Assembly (NCBI GenBank): GCA_046290675.1
Contig: JBKAHA010000001.1
Span: 372,001 to 436,000 of the forward strand
Direction: 5' to 3'
DNA length: 64,000 bases
Source of the DNA: Aureliella sp046290675
GTDB lineage: Bacteria > Planctomycetota > Planctomycetia > Pirellulales > Pirellulaceae
The notes beneath the pieces were generated by a model. It worked only from the letters and a program-made list of their open reading frames with translations. It did not search any database and was not told the origin of the DNA. The translations under genes were made by a program, and so were the position numbers. How positions within the stretch are numbered: position 1 is the first letter of the stretch; every line of letters begins with the position of its first letter. Below are positions 1 to 10,031 of the stretch, in pieces.

Positions 1-657
1 AATTCGCAACCTTCTAACAACGGCAATTCGTTGACACTAGGATCAAATGACCTTGCGACCAACGCCGCGTCTCCCGAAGACGAGACCGTCCTTGAAAACG
101 AAGACGACGCAGCCGAACCACCGACCGACGATGCCCACGTGGTTTCTGAAGAAACTTCCCCCCGGCCCGACGTCATTCAAAGCCACGGTGAAAGCCAATC
201 AAACGGCAAGCCGCAGGTTGAACCATCTGAGAAGAAACCGTCGGATCCAGCAAAACGGCCGCTTGTCGAACGCTATGCAGAGATGCTCGGACTGACCTTT
301 CTTGAAAGCCGCAATGCCTATTTCAAAGGCGACGGTACCCGCATGCTGAAATCCAGCGGCACATTTGGCTACGAGTTCTATGACGCATCCGGTCGACTAA
401 CTCGTCAAGTCTGGATGACCACTCAATCGCTGCCAGCGGGCTTGGAGGTCCCAGCCGAAGTGTGGGAGCTAATCAAGTCATCGCCCGAAACGACCGCCAT
501 AGTTTGCGAAGGTCATCACGATCAAATCGTCGAACTTACAGGGACGGAATTGCGACAGATGCTCGATCAAGAAACGCTACAACTCTTTCCCGCCAAGTAT
601 CGGCTGAAGCAAATCGCGGAAGTCGAACTCGCTAACGAGGGAACGCCTACCAATTAA
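1..657 (+). CDS. Hypothetical protein, 5'-partial, first gene of defence operon
   Basis: The reading frame is open from base 1 and ends at TAA 657, so the gene probably starts left of the window. An internal TTG at 31 is a possible but weak start. The visible N-terminal half is acidic and low in complexity. A compact C-terminal part from about residue 80 contains a GDGTRMLKSSGTFGYEFYD-like stretch. I do not recognise the family. The next gene starts 4 bases downstream in the same direction, so it is probably co-transcribed with the DUF1156/DUF499 genes. Its place in that operon is the only hint of function. Confidence 0.7.
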   Translation, partial: NSQPSNNGNSLTLGSNDLATNAASPEDETVLENEDDAAEPPTDDAHVVSEETSPRPDVIQSHGESQSNGKPQVEPSEKKPSDPAKRPLVERYAEMLGLTFLESRNAYFKGDGTRMLKSSGTFGYEFYDASGRLTRQVWMTTQSLPAGLEVPAEVWELIKSSPETTAIVCEGHHDQIVELTGTELRQMLDQETLQLFPAKYRLKQIAEVELANEGTPTN

Positions 658-661
658 TCTC

Positions 662-2485
662 ATGAAGTTCTTCAGTCGCAATTCATCACAGCCACCCTCA
701 CCTTCGGACTCGCCGGAAAACTCCACATTGGAGCCATCCGTCGCGTCTGGCGGCAAGTTCGTGCAATCTCCCGCCGCACCTCTCGATGACAGCGTCGATC
801 AAACTTCAATCCCTGTCGTTTCGCCCGCGTCGCCATTCCTATGGCCCGAAACACGTGTGCTCAACCAATCACATCGGTACGACAACGACCCAGTGTTTGG
901 TGCCGAGCTATCCGATGCCAAGACAATCTTCGGTGTCGTTCATAATCTCACAATCGACGGTGTCGAATGGATTGCTGGAACACTGCGAGACGATGAAGAA
1001 CGATCGGTGTGCTTGATCCTCGCCATTTATCCAGCCTGTGCGACCAGCAGCGAGGTTCTGAAACTATTACTAGATCTTTGCGAGCAGAATAATGGCCGAC
1101 TGAAAATTCGCCTGAAGCCAATGCAACGCGGTGAAGACCGAGTGACCACCAACCTCTGCATCGTTTCCGAAAGCGGATCCAGCAAAATGGTCGTCTTGCC
1201 CAGCGGTGACTTCTCGCTGCGGACTGCAAACCCTGACTTCTTGCATCTGTGTTTTGCGACCGACACAGCGCTGCATCATCAGTTCACGTCTTGGTTCGAT
1301 TATCAATGGGCGGTTGGCAATCCGCTCGACGCAACCAGTGCCAACATGCCCGATCTGGTCCCAGCCGTCGGTGATCCCGAAGCGTATCGGCAATGGCAGG
1401 TGTACCTCTCTTGGTTAAACGAACAACAACGCGGCGAAAACGATCGGCTAACCTTCACTGTTGATTCAGAAACCGGTGACGTTGTAGATGCCGAAGGCAA
1501 CCGAGTCGAATCGGTACTCGATGAAGCCAAGGTGCCGCGCCCCAGCATCGCGATGGTCCAGGTCGGCAAAGTGCTGCACCAAGGATCGCTGGCCACGATC
1601 GACAATTCATCACGAGTCGGGCCACTTGACTGCCCCATCAGTGCCGAGCTTTTCGGTATCGATGCCGACCGTCGTACTGGAACCGTATCACGGGAAACCA
1701 AATTTCGTGTTTCCGCGATCGATGAGAAGACACTTAAAAAACTGGAATCCTTTCGCAAGCGAACTCGTGAACTTCTCAACAAGATGAGCTATCCGTTGGC
1801 AGACGGTGCTCGATGGGTACCACACACAGCGCGTCCGCTCCTGGAACAAGAACTCCAGCGTGTCAACGAGGAAGGCAAGAAACTGCTCGGCGAAACTGTA
1901 ACGGAAGACGTCAATGCATTTGTTGAGTCCAAACGGGAAGAGGTCGCCGCCGATGCACAGAAGCAATACGCCGAAATGCACTCTGGTAAAACCATTCCCA
2001 GTGAAACGGTCGACAAAATCCTCGAGGAGTTGAAAAAGCGTCTTCGGCGTGCCACCGGTGGCAAATTGCTTCCGATGCTTTCCTTCCTAGACGTGCGGAT
2101 TGCCACCGCACCGGATTCCGACTGGTCGACACAGGCGTCCCAGGCATTTCGATTCCTAGTGCACGTCGCCAAGTACCCGCGCGACTGCTTAACCGACTCA
2201 TTTTTCATGCGTGGGTTGCGCGTCGATCAAAAAGACCTGATGTGCGCAATGAATGTCGTGGATGATTCGCTCGTTAAGCTATTTGCCAGCGAAGGCGGCG
2301 GCATCGACTTGGCCAATGCCCAGAACCGCATTATTGAGATTATCCAAGCCGTGGATGTTGACGACATTCTCAAATGCGACGCCCTATACCGACTAATGCG
2401 GGGCGGTGATGAAACACAAATCCAAAAAATCCTCGCCGGCGGCGAGGCCACCAAACAGACAACCAGCACGGATGAATCGAACTAG
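662..2485 (+). CDS. Unrecognised 607-residue protein of the DUF1156/DUF499 operon
   Basis: ATG at 662 follows the previous stop by four bases, and the stop touches the start of the methylase gene, so translation is probably coupled. The first ~60 residues are Ser/Pro-rich and likely disordered. A folded region follows, with a charged helical, possibly coiled-coil segment around residues 370-470. No catalytic motif could be identified. Placed directly before a DUF1156 methylase, it is inferred to be an accessory or specificity subunit of the same anti-phage system. That role is not shown by the sequence. Confidence 0.75.
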   Translation: MKFFSRNSSQPPSPSDSPENSTLEPSVASGGKFVQSPAAPLDDSVDQTSIPVVSPASPFLWPETRVLNQSHRYDNDPVFGAELSDAKTIFGVVHNLTIDGVEWIAGTLRDDEERSVCLILAIYPACATSSEVLKLLLDLCEQNNGRLKIRLKPMQRGEDRVTTNLCIVSESGSSKMVVLPSGDFSLRTANPDFLHLCFATDTALHHQFTSWFDYQWAVGNPLDATSANMPDLVPAVGDPEAYRQWQVYLSWLNEQQRGENDRLTFTVDSETGDVVDAEGNRVESVLDEAKVPRPSIAMVQVGKVLHQGSLATIDNSSRVGPLDCPISAELFGIDADRRTGTVSRETKFRVSAIDEKTLKKLESFRKRTRELLNKMSYPLADGARWVPHTARPLLEQELQRVNEEGKKLLGETVTEDVNAFVESKREEVAADAQKQYAEMHSGKTIPSETVDKILEELKKRLRRATGGKLLPMLSFLDVRIATAPDSDWSTQASQAFRFLVHVAKYPRDCLTDSFFMRGLRVDQKDLMCAMNVVDDSLVKLFASEGGGIDLANAQNRIIEIIQAVDVDDILKCDALYRLMRGGDETQIQKILAGGEATKQTTSTDESN

Positions 2486-5400
2486 ATGAGCACTTATCGG
2501 AAGAAATTGATCGAAGTCGCATTGCCGCTTGAGGCGATCAACAAGGCTTCCGCCCGCGAGAAATCCATTCGTCACGGGCACCCGTCCACTTTGCATCTGT
2601 GGTGGGCCAGGCGTCCGTTGGCCGCTTGCCGGGCCGTCTTGTTTGCGTCGCTGGTGAACGATCCCGAAGACGATCCGATGTACTCGATCAGCGAAGACAC
2701 CGCGTACACTGAACGAGCCAAACTGTTCGACTTGATTGAAGACCTGGTTCAGTGGGAAAACAGCAATAACCCGCGTGTCATCAACGCTGCTCGATTGGAG
2801 ATCGCTCGTAGCATCGCGGCCAACAAAGTCGCCGACAAAGAATTGGCCGATGACACGCCGCTGGTCGCTTCTGCCCCGCCGTTACCCGAGGATCAACAAA
2901 AGTACCTGCCCGATCCGCCGCCTGAATACACTGCTCACGACATCCGGTTCAAGATGCCGTCATTGAAGCCCGAGCAGGTCAATCACTTTTTAGCACACTA
3001 CGCTCCGCCTGTGCTCGACCCGTTTGCGGGTGGTGGCAGCATTCCGCTCGAAGCTCAACGCTTGGGTTTGCGTGCGTACGCCAGTGATCTTAATCCGGTG
3101 CCGGTGCTAATCAACAAAGCCCTCATTGAGATCCCGCCTAAATTCGCTGGAATGCCACCGGTGAACCCGGATGCGCAAAAGGGGAAACTAAAGAGTAAGC
3201 AATGGAACGGTGCGGAAGGATTGGCTGAAGACGTTCGCTATTTCGGAAAGTGGATGCGAGACGAGGCGGAAAAGCGAATCGGTCACCTTTACCCGAAGGT
3301 GAAGGTCACACAAGAAATGATCGACGACGGACGACCTGATTTAGAACCGTATGTCGGGCAGGAGTTGACCGTCATGGCTTGGATTTGGGCGAGGACGGTT
3401 CCTAGCTCGAATCCCGCTTATTCGGATAAACAGGTTCCGTTGATGAGTACTTTCGCGTTAAGTACCAAGAAGAGCCGCTATTGTTGGATTGAGCCAGAAG
3501 TATCACGTAGTGACGGCACATACACACTCCGGATCAAGACAGGATCACCATCCAAGGAAGAGCAGAAGTTTATCAAGGAGGGCAACAAGATCGGAAGAGG
3601 TTGCCAGTTCAGATGTCTATTAAGCGGTGATCCTATGCCTGAAGAGCACGTGAAGGCATGCGGAGTTGAAGGACGACTAGGGTCGACACTGGTTGCTTTG
3701 GTCGCCCAAGGAAATCGAGAACGCGTATATTTGCCAGCAGCCAAAGAACACGAACAACTCGCTTTGGAAATCCCGCCGGTAGATGAAATCGACGACATCT
3801 GCGTTTCATTGGCAAATGAAAAACGCGCCTTATGGTGTGTCTTGTATGGACTTGATCGATTCGATCGCCTCTTTACGAATCGGCAACTCTTGGCGATGCG
3901 CACATTTAGCGATCTTGTAGTCGAGTCATTGGCGACCGTGACAGAAATTGCTTCTAAAGCAATGCCCAGTGAACTTGCTCAAAAATATGCCGAGGCTGTC
4001 GCGACGTATTTGGCGTTCTCTGTCTCCAAGTTCTCAGACCGCAGTTCTTCTATCTGCACATGGTTCACCGATCGAGACTCGACTCGCCCAACATTCGCAC
4101 GTCAAGGTTTGCCAATGTCATGGGACTTTGCAGAGACGAATACTCTACTTGAAGGAACAGGTACGTTTGCTGGTGCAAATCAATGGACTTGCGAGAATCT
4201 CGATGCGTTTTACATCGATGATTTGTCGTTTCATTCTGTACGCCAGGCCGATGCACGCGTTGCAATCGAAAATGTTCCCGCACCGGTGGTGTCCACTGAC
4301 CCGCCCTATTATGACAACATCGGATACTCGGATTTGTCTGACTTCTTCTACGTTTGGTTGCGGAGAAGCCTGAAATCGGTTTTTCCCAAACTTTTCAGCA
4401 CTGTAGTAACACCAAAGTCCAGTGAATTAATTGCATCACCATACCGTCATGCTGGCGGGGCTGCGGAAGCAAAAAGTTTCTTTGAAAATGGACTACTTGA
4501 TGTCCTGAAATCGCTTCGATTGGGAGGTGACAAGAAGCACCCTCTCACTATTTATTATGCCTTCAAGCAAGCTGAAACAACAACTTCCGAGAATGGGCAA
4601 CAAACGGCTTCAACCGGTTGGGAAACGATGCTGACTGGGGTGATTGGTGCTAGTTTTTCGATTACAGGAACTTGGCCATTAAGAACCGAGCTTAGTAATC
4701 GAATGGTCGGCACCGGATCAAACGCACTCGCCTCGTCAATTGTGCTGGTTTGTCGTCCCCGCGATGCTGACTCACAACTGGTCACACGTCGAGACTTTGC
4801 GAACGCCTTGCGCAAAGAGTTACCCGAAGCGATAAAACACCTGCAATCAGGCAACGTGGCTCCAGTGGACCTTGCTCAGGCTTCCATCGGCCCTGGCATG
4901 GCGGTCTTCAGTCGATATAGGCAAGTTGCCAACACCGATGGATCGCCGATGACGGTTCGGGAAGCGTTGCAACTGATTAATCAAGTGCTAGACGAGTCGC
5001 TCGCTGAACAGGAGTCGGACTTTGATCTGGAAACCCGGTTCGCGTTGCGTTGGTTCGACCAGTACGCAATGAAGGAAGGACCGTACGGTGATGCCGAAAC
5101 GTTGGCGACCGCGATGGCCGTCTCAGTCTCGGGAATCGTGCAAGCCGGCATTGCGAAATCGGGAGGCGGCAAGGTGCGGTTGCTCACTCGTGATGAACTC
5201 GATGACGACTGGGATCCCGTTACCGATGCGCGGCTGACAATGTGGGAAGTCACTCAGCATTTGATTCGGCGACTTGCCAAAGACGGCGAAACCGGTGCGG
5301 CAACGCTGCTGGCTCGCCTGACTGAGCACAAGGGCAGCGAGTACGTCGAAAGCGTTCGTGAATTGAGCTACCGCCTCTATCAAACTTGCGAACGGGCCAA

Positions 5401-5512
5401 GCGAGCCGAAGAGGCTCGCGCCTACAACGGCTTGGTCGTCGCCTGGCCGGAAATCGCCAAACTCGCCCGCGAAAATCGACGCGTCGAAAAGCAGTCGGAG
5501 TTGTTCCAGTGA
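2486..5512 (+). CDS. DUF1156 adenine-specific DNA methylase (anti-phage-associated)
   Basis: This 1008-residue protein opens with the DUF1156 hallmark: an ALPLEAINKASAREKSIRHG-type stretch followed by HLWWARRPLA. The SAM-binding motif DPFAGGGSIPLEA lies near residue 178 and the catalytic motif DPPYYDN near residue 605, an arrangement typical of N6-adenine methyltransferases. The middle segment, about residues 200-560, is long and variable. Known context: DUF1156 methylases pair with DUF499 ATPases in predicted defence islands, where they probably mark self DNA. The DUF499 gene lies two genes downstream. GTGA overlaps the start of the next gene. Confidence 0.9.
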   Translation: MSTYRKKLIEVALPLEAINKASAREKSIRHGHPSTLHLWWARRPLAACRAVLFASLVNDPEDDPMYSISEDTAYTERAKLFDLIEDLVQWENSNNPRVINAARLEIARSIAANKVADKELADDTPLVASAPPLPEDQQKYLPDPPPEYTAHDIRFKMPSLKPEQVNHFLAHYAPPVLDPFAGGGSIPLEAQRLGLRAYASDLNPVPVLINKALIEIPPKFAGMPPVNPDAQKGKLKSKQWNGAEGLAEDVRYFGKWMRDEAEKRIGHLYPKVKVTQEMIDDGRPDLEPYVGQELTVMAWIWARTVPSSNPAYSDKQVPLMSTFALSTKKSRYCWIEPEVSRSDGTYTLRIKTGSPSKEEQKFIKEGNKIGRGCQFRCLLSGDPMPEEHVKACGVEGRLGSTLVALVAQGNRERVYLPAAKEHEQLALEIPPVDEIDDICVSLANEKRALWCVLYGLDRFDRLFTNRQLLAMRTFSDLVVESLATVTEIASKAMPSELAQKYAEAVATYLAFSVSKFSDRSSSICTWFTDRDSTRPTFARQGLPMSWDFAETNTLLEGTGTFAGANQWTCENLDAFYIDDLSFHSVRQADARVAIENVPAPVVSTDPPYYDNIGYSDLSDFFYVWLRRSLKSVFPKLFSTVVTPKSSELIASPYRHAGGAAEAKSFFENGLLDVLKSLRLGGDKKHPLTIYYAFKQAETTTSENGQQTASTGWETMLTGVIGASFSITGTWPLRTELSNRMVGTGSNALASSIVLVCRPRDADSQLVTRRDFANALRKELPEAIKHLQSGNVAPVDLAQASIGPGMAVFSRYRQVANTDGSPMTVREALQLINQVLDESLAEQESDFDLETRFALRWFDQYAMKEGPYGDAETLATAMAVSVSGIVQAGIAKSGGGKVRLLTRDELDDDWDPVTDARLTMWEVTQHLIRRLAKDGETGAATLLARLTEHKGSEYVESVRELSYRLYQTCERAKRAEEARAYNGLVVAWPEIAKLARENRRVEKQSELFQ

Positions 5513-6687
5513 CAGATAACATACAGACTCGAATCACTGCTATTCCAGACGAGATTCCCGTTGAACACGAGGGCAATACTTACGTTTGGGAATTTGATGA
5601 CGATGAGCCTTCGCCCGAGAAGGCTTGGCGGTGGTGCGACCCTAAAACGTACATGGAGCCGGGGCAACAGATTCAACAATCGCTCAACGACCGATTCATC
5701 CGAGATAATGCGCCAGCAATTCTTGAATCCCTCGAAAGCAATGTCCGGATCGCTTTTGCCAACGTCTTGCGATCAATGGGTGCGTCCAAAGAGATGCTGT
5801 GTAATCTAGGTCAAGTGGAATCGGTCGCACGGGAAGATTTTGAATTCGCCATCCGACATGTGCTGAGCCAATTGCCCGCGGCAGCAAGAACATTGGTGAA
5901 TTGTCCAATTCTGCGGAATCAGTTTTTTGCGGCGAATTCAGCAAGGCCGTTTGCGTATTCGGTCGCATTGATCGGCAACGGGCCATTCACGACAGATGAT
6001 CTCTCGACATTCCTTACGTCGCAGGGTGTCAACCAACATGAATTGAGTTCCGCCACTGAAGTCGTTGTCATTGGCCGAACCGACTGGGCTGAACAGGAAA
6101 TCGACGACTTGCTGGACTGTGCGACCGGTCGCTGTCTCCGGTTCTATTCGCAAGAGATGTTTGTGTCGATCCTAGCCGGCCAGCCCGATCCGTTTGAGTC
6201 GTTTGATGCCACCGCCCGCAACTTCGGTTTCAACGCCTTCCGTGCGGGGCACCCAGCGCTTGAGTACATCTCATCGGGTTGGGCCGGATGGGTTCGTGCC
6301 TTCGTGCGTCTCGATCGCCAACTTGTAACGAGCGGGCCGACCGCTGACCGCGTGGACGAGACGCCTTTGCACGCCATGGGGTATCGCGTGGGTAAGACCG
6401 GGTTGGCCATTGAAGACCGGCGTGCTCTCTTGGCGTCGTGCTTTTCCAACATGATCCCGATCGTCGATTCACCGGCATACATGGAATCTTGGGGAGGCCC
6501 AGGCTCAGGCGATCGACTTTACCGTATCGCGAGACAGTTGGTCATGAATATCGAAAATTTCGCCGGCCGATCCGATTCAGCACGCTATGAACAGGCCATC
6601 GCCGATTGGACAGATGATCTGCAATGGCTTCACCACAATTTTTATCACGGCGTCTTTCGTTTTGATTGGCCCCGAGCAACCGTCTAA
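5509..6687 (+). CDS. Unrecognised 392-residue protein between methylase and DUF499 ATPase
   Basis: The GTG start at 5509 is chosen because it overlaps the methylase stop (GTGA), giving coupled translation; starts further upstream would lie inside the methylase. A central segment around residues 140-205 alternates hydrophobic strands with a helix and is faintly BRCT-like (SVALIGNGPFTTDDLSTFL, then VVVIGRTDWAEQEIDDLL). That similarity is only by eye. The C-terminal part is rich in Trp and Phe. It occupies the position of variable accessory proteins in DUF1156/DUF499 loci and may target the system or sense invading DNA. Confidence 0.75.
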   Translation: MTDNIQTRITAIPDEIPVEHEGNTYVWEFDDDEPSPEKAWRWCDPKTYMEPGQQIQQSLNDRFIRDNAPAILESLESNVRIAFANVLRSMGASKEMLCNLGQVESVAREDFEFAIRHVLSQLPAAARTLVNCPILRNQFFAANSARPFAYSVALIGNGPFTTDDLSTFLTSQGVNQHELSSATEVVVIGRTDWAEQEIDDLLDCATGRCLRFYSQEMFVSILAGQPDPFESFDATARNFGFNAFRAGHPALEYISSGWAGWVRAFVRLDRQLVTSGPTADRVDETPLHAMGYRVGKTGLAIEDRRALLASCFSNMIPIVDSPAYMESWGGPGSGDRLYRIARQLVMNIENFAGRSDSARYEQAIADWTDDLQWLHHNFYHGVFRFDWPRATV

Positions 6688-6712
6688 ATCATTTCACTTC
6701 TGACAAATACTC

Positions 6713-9700
6713 ATGGCAAAAAGCAACCGCGAAAAGATCGGGCACGCGATCGCGATCTTCAAGAGTGGCATCGCTCCGTTTGTGGATCGCGAACTACAGG
6801 CTCATTTCGGCGACGATTGGAAAAAGCAGGCGGCCGAGAACTTGCGTTTCGACCCCGGCAGCGAGTGGGATACCTGGGCCTACCTGGGAGTGATGTGGGA
6901 TCAATGGAATCTCGTTTTCCGCAAAACGCTTGGACCTGTCGAACGTAGCATCGTGCAGGAACTGCGTGACGTGCGGAATCGCTGGGCGCATGAAAAGACG
7001 TTTTCCTCTGATGATACCTACCGTGCCATGGACAGCATGGAACGGCTACTTGAAGCAGTGTCGGCTGGCGAAGTCGCGATGGCGATCAACCAGCAAAAAA
7101 TGGAAGTGATGCGTTTAAAGCTGTCCGAGCAAACTCGCAGCGATGCGCGCCGCAGGGCCTCGACGGCAACCGAAGGAAGCCCGGCTAGCGGTTTACCACC
7201 GTGGCGATCAGTCATCGAACCACACGAGGACGTGGCATCGGGCACGTATCAGCAAGCCGAATTCGCAGCCGACTTGCACCAGGTCTTCACAAATCAGGCG
7301 ACTGAGGAATACAGAGATCCGGTGGAGTTTTTCCGCCGAACGTATCTGACGCAAGGACTGCGTGATCTTCTATCGGGAGCGCTGAAGCGACTGGCACTTG
7401 GTACTGGCGATCCGGTCGTCGCCCTACAAACCAATTTCGGTGGTGGTAAGACACACTCGATGTTGGCGTTGTTTCATTTGTTCTCAGGCACGCCAGTCAG
7501 TGGTCTGCCAAACGTCGACGAGTTGGTCTCCGCATTGGAAATTGATTCGTTACCGAAGGTTGCTCGTAGCGTCTTGGTCGGTCAGTACATCTCGCCCGGC
7601 AAGGTTCACGAGATGCCCGACGGCACGAAGGTTAACACGCTTTGGGGTGAACTGGCTTGGCAACTTGCAGGTAAGCAAGGATACGAAATCGTGCGCCAAG
7701 CCGATGAAACTGGAACCAATCCGGGCCGTTCACTCATGGAACTGTTTGCACTGGCCGGGCCGTCGTTGATCCTAATCGACGAATGGGTTGCCTACGCGCG
7801 GCAACTCTACGAAAAGCATGACTTACCTGCCGGCAGTTTTGATACACAATTCACTTTCGCTCAGGCTTTAACGGAAGCCGCCGCGGGCAGCAAGAATGTA
7901 TTTGTTGTCGTCAGTATCCCGTCATCGGACATTGAGGTCGGCGGGATGGCGGGCAAGGAAGCGCTGACGCGATTGGAGAACGTGGTTGCGAGGAAGGAAG
8001 CAACCTGGCAACCTGCCAGCAGCGAGGAGGGGTTCGAGATTGTGCGTCGGCGGTTGTTCAAACCGATCGCATCAGAGGATTTGTTTCGTGCTCGCGACGG
8101 TGTTGTTAGAGCGTTCATCGAAGCGTATCGCAGTGCAGGCAAAGACTTCCCCGTCGATGTCGCTTCGGCTGACGATGAGAAACGAATGAAGGCGGCCTAT
8201 CCGATTCACCCCGATTTGTTCGATCGCTTGTACATCGAATGGTCGACCCTCGATCGTTTCCAGCGAACTCGGGGTGTGCTGCGATTGATGGCCGCGGTAA
8301 TTCATGAATTGTGGGAACAGGGCGATCAAAACCTGATGATACTGCCGGGAATGGTGCCACTGAATCAACCGGCAGTGACGAAGGAGTTAGTTCGGTACCT
8401 CGAGCCATCTTGGCCGGTGATCGTGGGAGCGGACGTCGACGGCCACGATTCCACTCCGTTGGGCATCGACCGCGAGAACTCCAATCTCGGACGCTTTTCC
8501 GCAACTCGTCGCGTCGCGCGAACAGTCTTTATTGGCACAGCACCAATGCGTGGGACTGCCAATCGAGGCAAGGACATCCGGCAGATCAATTTGGGATGCG
8601 TCCAACCCGGCGAGAGCACCGCAACGTTTGGAGATGCGTTGCGTCGATTGCAAAACAAGGCTCGGTACATGCACAGCGATGGCGAGCGAACGTATTACGA
8701 TCCGGCGCAAAACATTAGTCGAGATGCCGAATCCCGAAAAGATGATTTTGCGACGGACGTGATTCACGAACGTATCGCAAAACTGATTAAACAGAACGAG
8801 CGATCGACCGGCGATTTCACAAGGGTTCATCCATGCCCGAACTCTCCATCGGAAGTCGTCGACGAAGCGACAGCACGGTTAGTGATTCTGCAACCAAGTG
8901 AAACCCATACGTCCAACAGTGCGGATTCGCTGGCCATGAAGCAGGTCGAGCAATTTCTCAATTCTCGCGGGGCTGGACCGCGGATTTATCGCAACATGCT
9001 TGTGTTTGTAGCTCCGGACAATGCTCGTCTCGCCGAACTCGAAGACGCAGTTCGATGGAGCATGGCATGGGAAGCAATCTACACCAAGCGAGAGGAATTG
9101 GACCTGAACCAATCACAGATTCGAACATCGGAAACGAAGAAACGAGAGTGGGAAGGCGTCGTTGAACAACGTATCAGCGAGACGTACTGCTGGCTTCTGG
9201 TTCCGACACAATTGAAATCCAGTGAGCCAGTCAGCGTCGAGTCGTTCCGCTTGCGTGGTACCGACCCGATTGCTTCGCGTGCGTCCAAGAAACTCGCCGA
9301 ACAAGGGGCGTTGGTGACTGTTTACGGCAGCAATCTATTAAAGATGGTGCTCGACGACATACCGCTTTGGCGAGGCGACCACGTTCTAATTCGCCAGCTT
9401 GCCGACGATTTCGCCCAGTATTTGTATCTGCCGCGATTGCAGAGTGAGCGCGTATTGCTGGACTCCATCGGGCAGGGGATTTCAATGTTGACTTGGGCTG
9501 ATGATGCCTTCGCGTACGCTCAAGATTTCGATGCGGATCGCGGCCGTTACGTAGGCCTTGCAGCGGGCCAACTTACGCAGGTTTCCGCCGACCACAACAG
9601 TCTGGTCGTCAAACCCGATGTCGCGGCAAAGCAGCTCGAAGCGGCAAGCAAAGCCGCAGGTCAATCTGGTGGTTCAACCACCAAAGGGATATCCCCTGTT

Positions 9701-10012
9701 CCATCTGCAGGTTCGTCCACGCCGACCGCGGGCAACGGATCGAGTTCGGCCCAACCCGATACTCCAGTCGCGGTTCCACCCAAACGATTCTACGGGACGG
9801 TGACGCTTGACTCCTCACGTTTAGGGCGGGACGCCGGCCGCATCGCTGAAGAGATTCTCAGCCACTTGGTCAGCCTTCCTGGAGCGAACTCCGAAGTAAC
9901 ACTCGACATCGAAGTGCGAATTCCCGATGGAGTGCCCGACAACGTTGTCCGTACAGTCAACGAAAATTGTCGCACCTTAAAGTTCAACAGCCAAGGCTTT
10001 GAAAAGGAATGA
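6713..10012 (+). CDS. DUF499 AAA ATPase with N-terminal Swt1-type HEPN domain
   Basis: The 1099-residue protein has an N-terminal helical Swt1-type HEPN region (residues ~1-120, with RDVRNRWAHEK). A P-loop NFGGGKTHSML follows near residue 240, and Walker B LILIDEW near 353. This is the layout of anti-phage-associated DUF499 ATPases. A Gln/Ser/Thr/Pro-rich linker near residues 980-1020 precedes a small C-terminal domain. HEPN domains are often RNases; here RN-x4-H is visible in RNRWAH, so nuclease or scaffold roles are both possible. With the DUF1156 methylase it forms the recognisable core of the defence operon. Confidence 0.9.
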   Translation: MAKSNREKIGHAIAIFKSGIAPFVDRELQAHFGDDWKKQAAENLRFDPGSEWDTWAYLGVMWDQWNLVFRKTLGPVERSIVQELRDVRNRWAHEKTFSSDDTYRAMDSMERLLEAVSAGEVAMAINQQKMEVMRLKLSEQTRSDARRRASTATEGSPASGLPPWRSVIEPHEDVASGTYQQAEFAADLHQVFTNQATEEYRDPVEFFRRTYLTQGLRDLLSGALKRLALGTGDPVVALQTNFGGGKTHSMLALFHLFSGTPVSGLPNVDELVSALEIDSLPKVARSVLVGQYISPGKVHEMPDGTKVNTLWGELAWQLAGKQGYEIVRQADETGTNPGRSLMELFALAGPSLILIDEWVAYARQLYEKHDLPAGSFDTQFTFAQALTEAAAGSKNVFVVVSIPSSDIEVGGMAGKEALTRLENVVARKEATWQPASSEEGFEIVRRRLFKPIASEDLFRARDGVVRAFIEAYRSAGKDFPVDVASADDEKRMKAAYPIHPDLFDRLYIEWSTLDRFQRTRGVLRLMAAVIHELWEQGDQNLMILPGMVPLNQPAVTKELVRYLEPSWPVIVGADVDGHDSTPLGIDRENSNLGRFSATRRVARTVFIGTAPMRGTANRGKDIRQINLGCVQPGESTATFGDALRRLQNKARYMHSDGERTYYDPAQNISRDAESRKDDFATDVIHERIAKLIKQNERSTGDFTRVHPCPNSPSEVVDEATARLVILQPSETHTSNSADSLAMKQVEQFLNSRGAGPRIYRNMLVFVAPDNARLAELEDAVRWSMAWEAIYTKREELDLNQSQIRTSETKKREWEGVVEQRISETYCWLLVPTQLKSSEPVSVESFRLRGTDPIASRASKKLAEQGALVTVYGSNLLKMVLDDIPLWRGDHVLIRQLADDFAQYLYLPRLQSERVLLDSIGQGISMLTWADDAFAYAQDFDADRGRYVGLAAGQLTQVSADHNSLVVKPDVAAKQLEAASKAAGQSGGSTTKGISPVPSAGSSTPTAGNGSSSAQPDTPVAVPPKRFYGTVTLDSSRLGRDAGRIAEEILSHLVSLPGANSEVTLDIEVRIPDGVPDNVVRTVNENCRTLKFNSQGFEKE

Positions 10013-10031
10013 CCGGAGCGGCGATACTACG

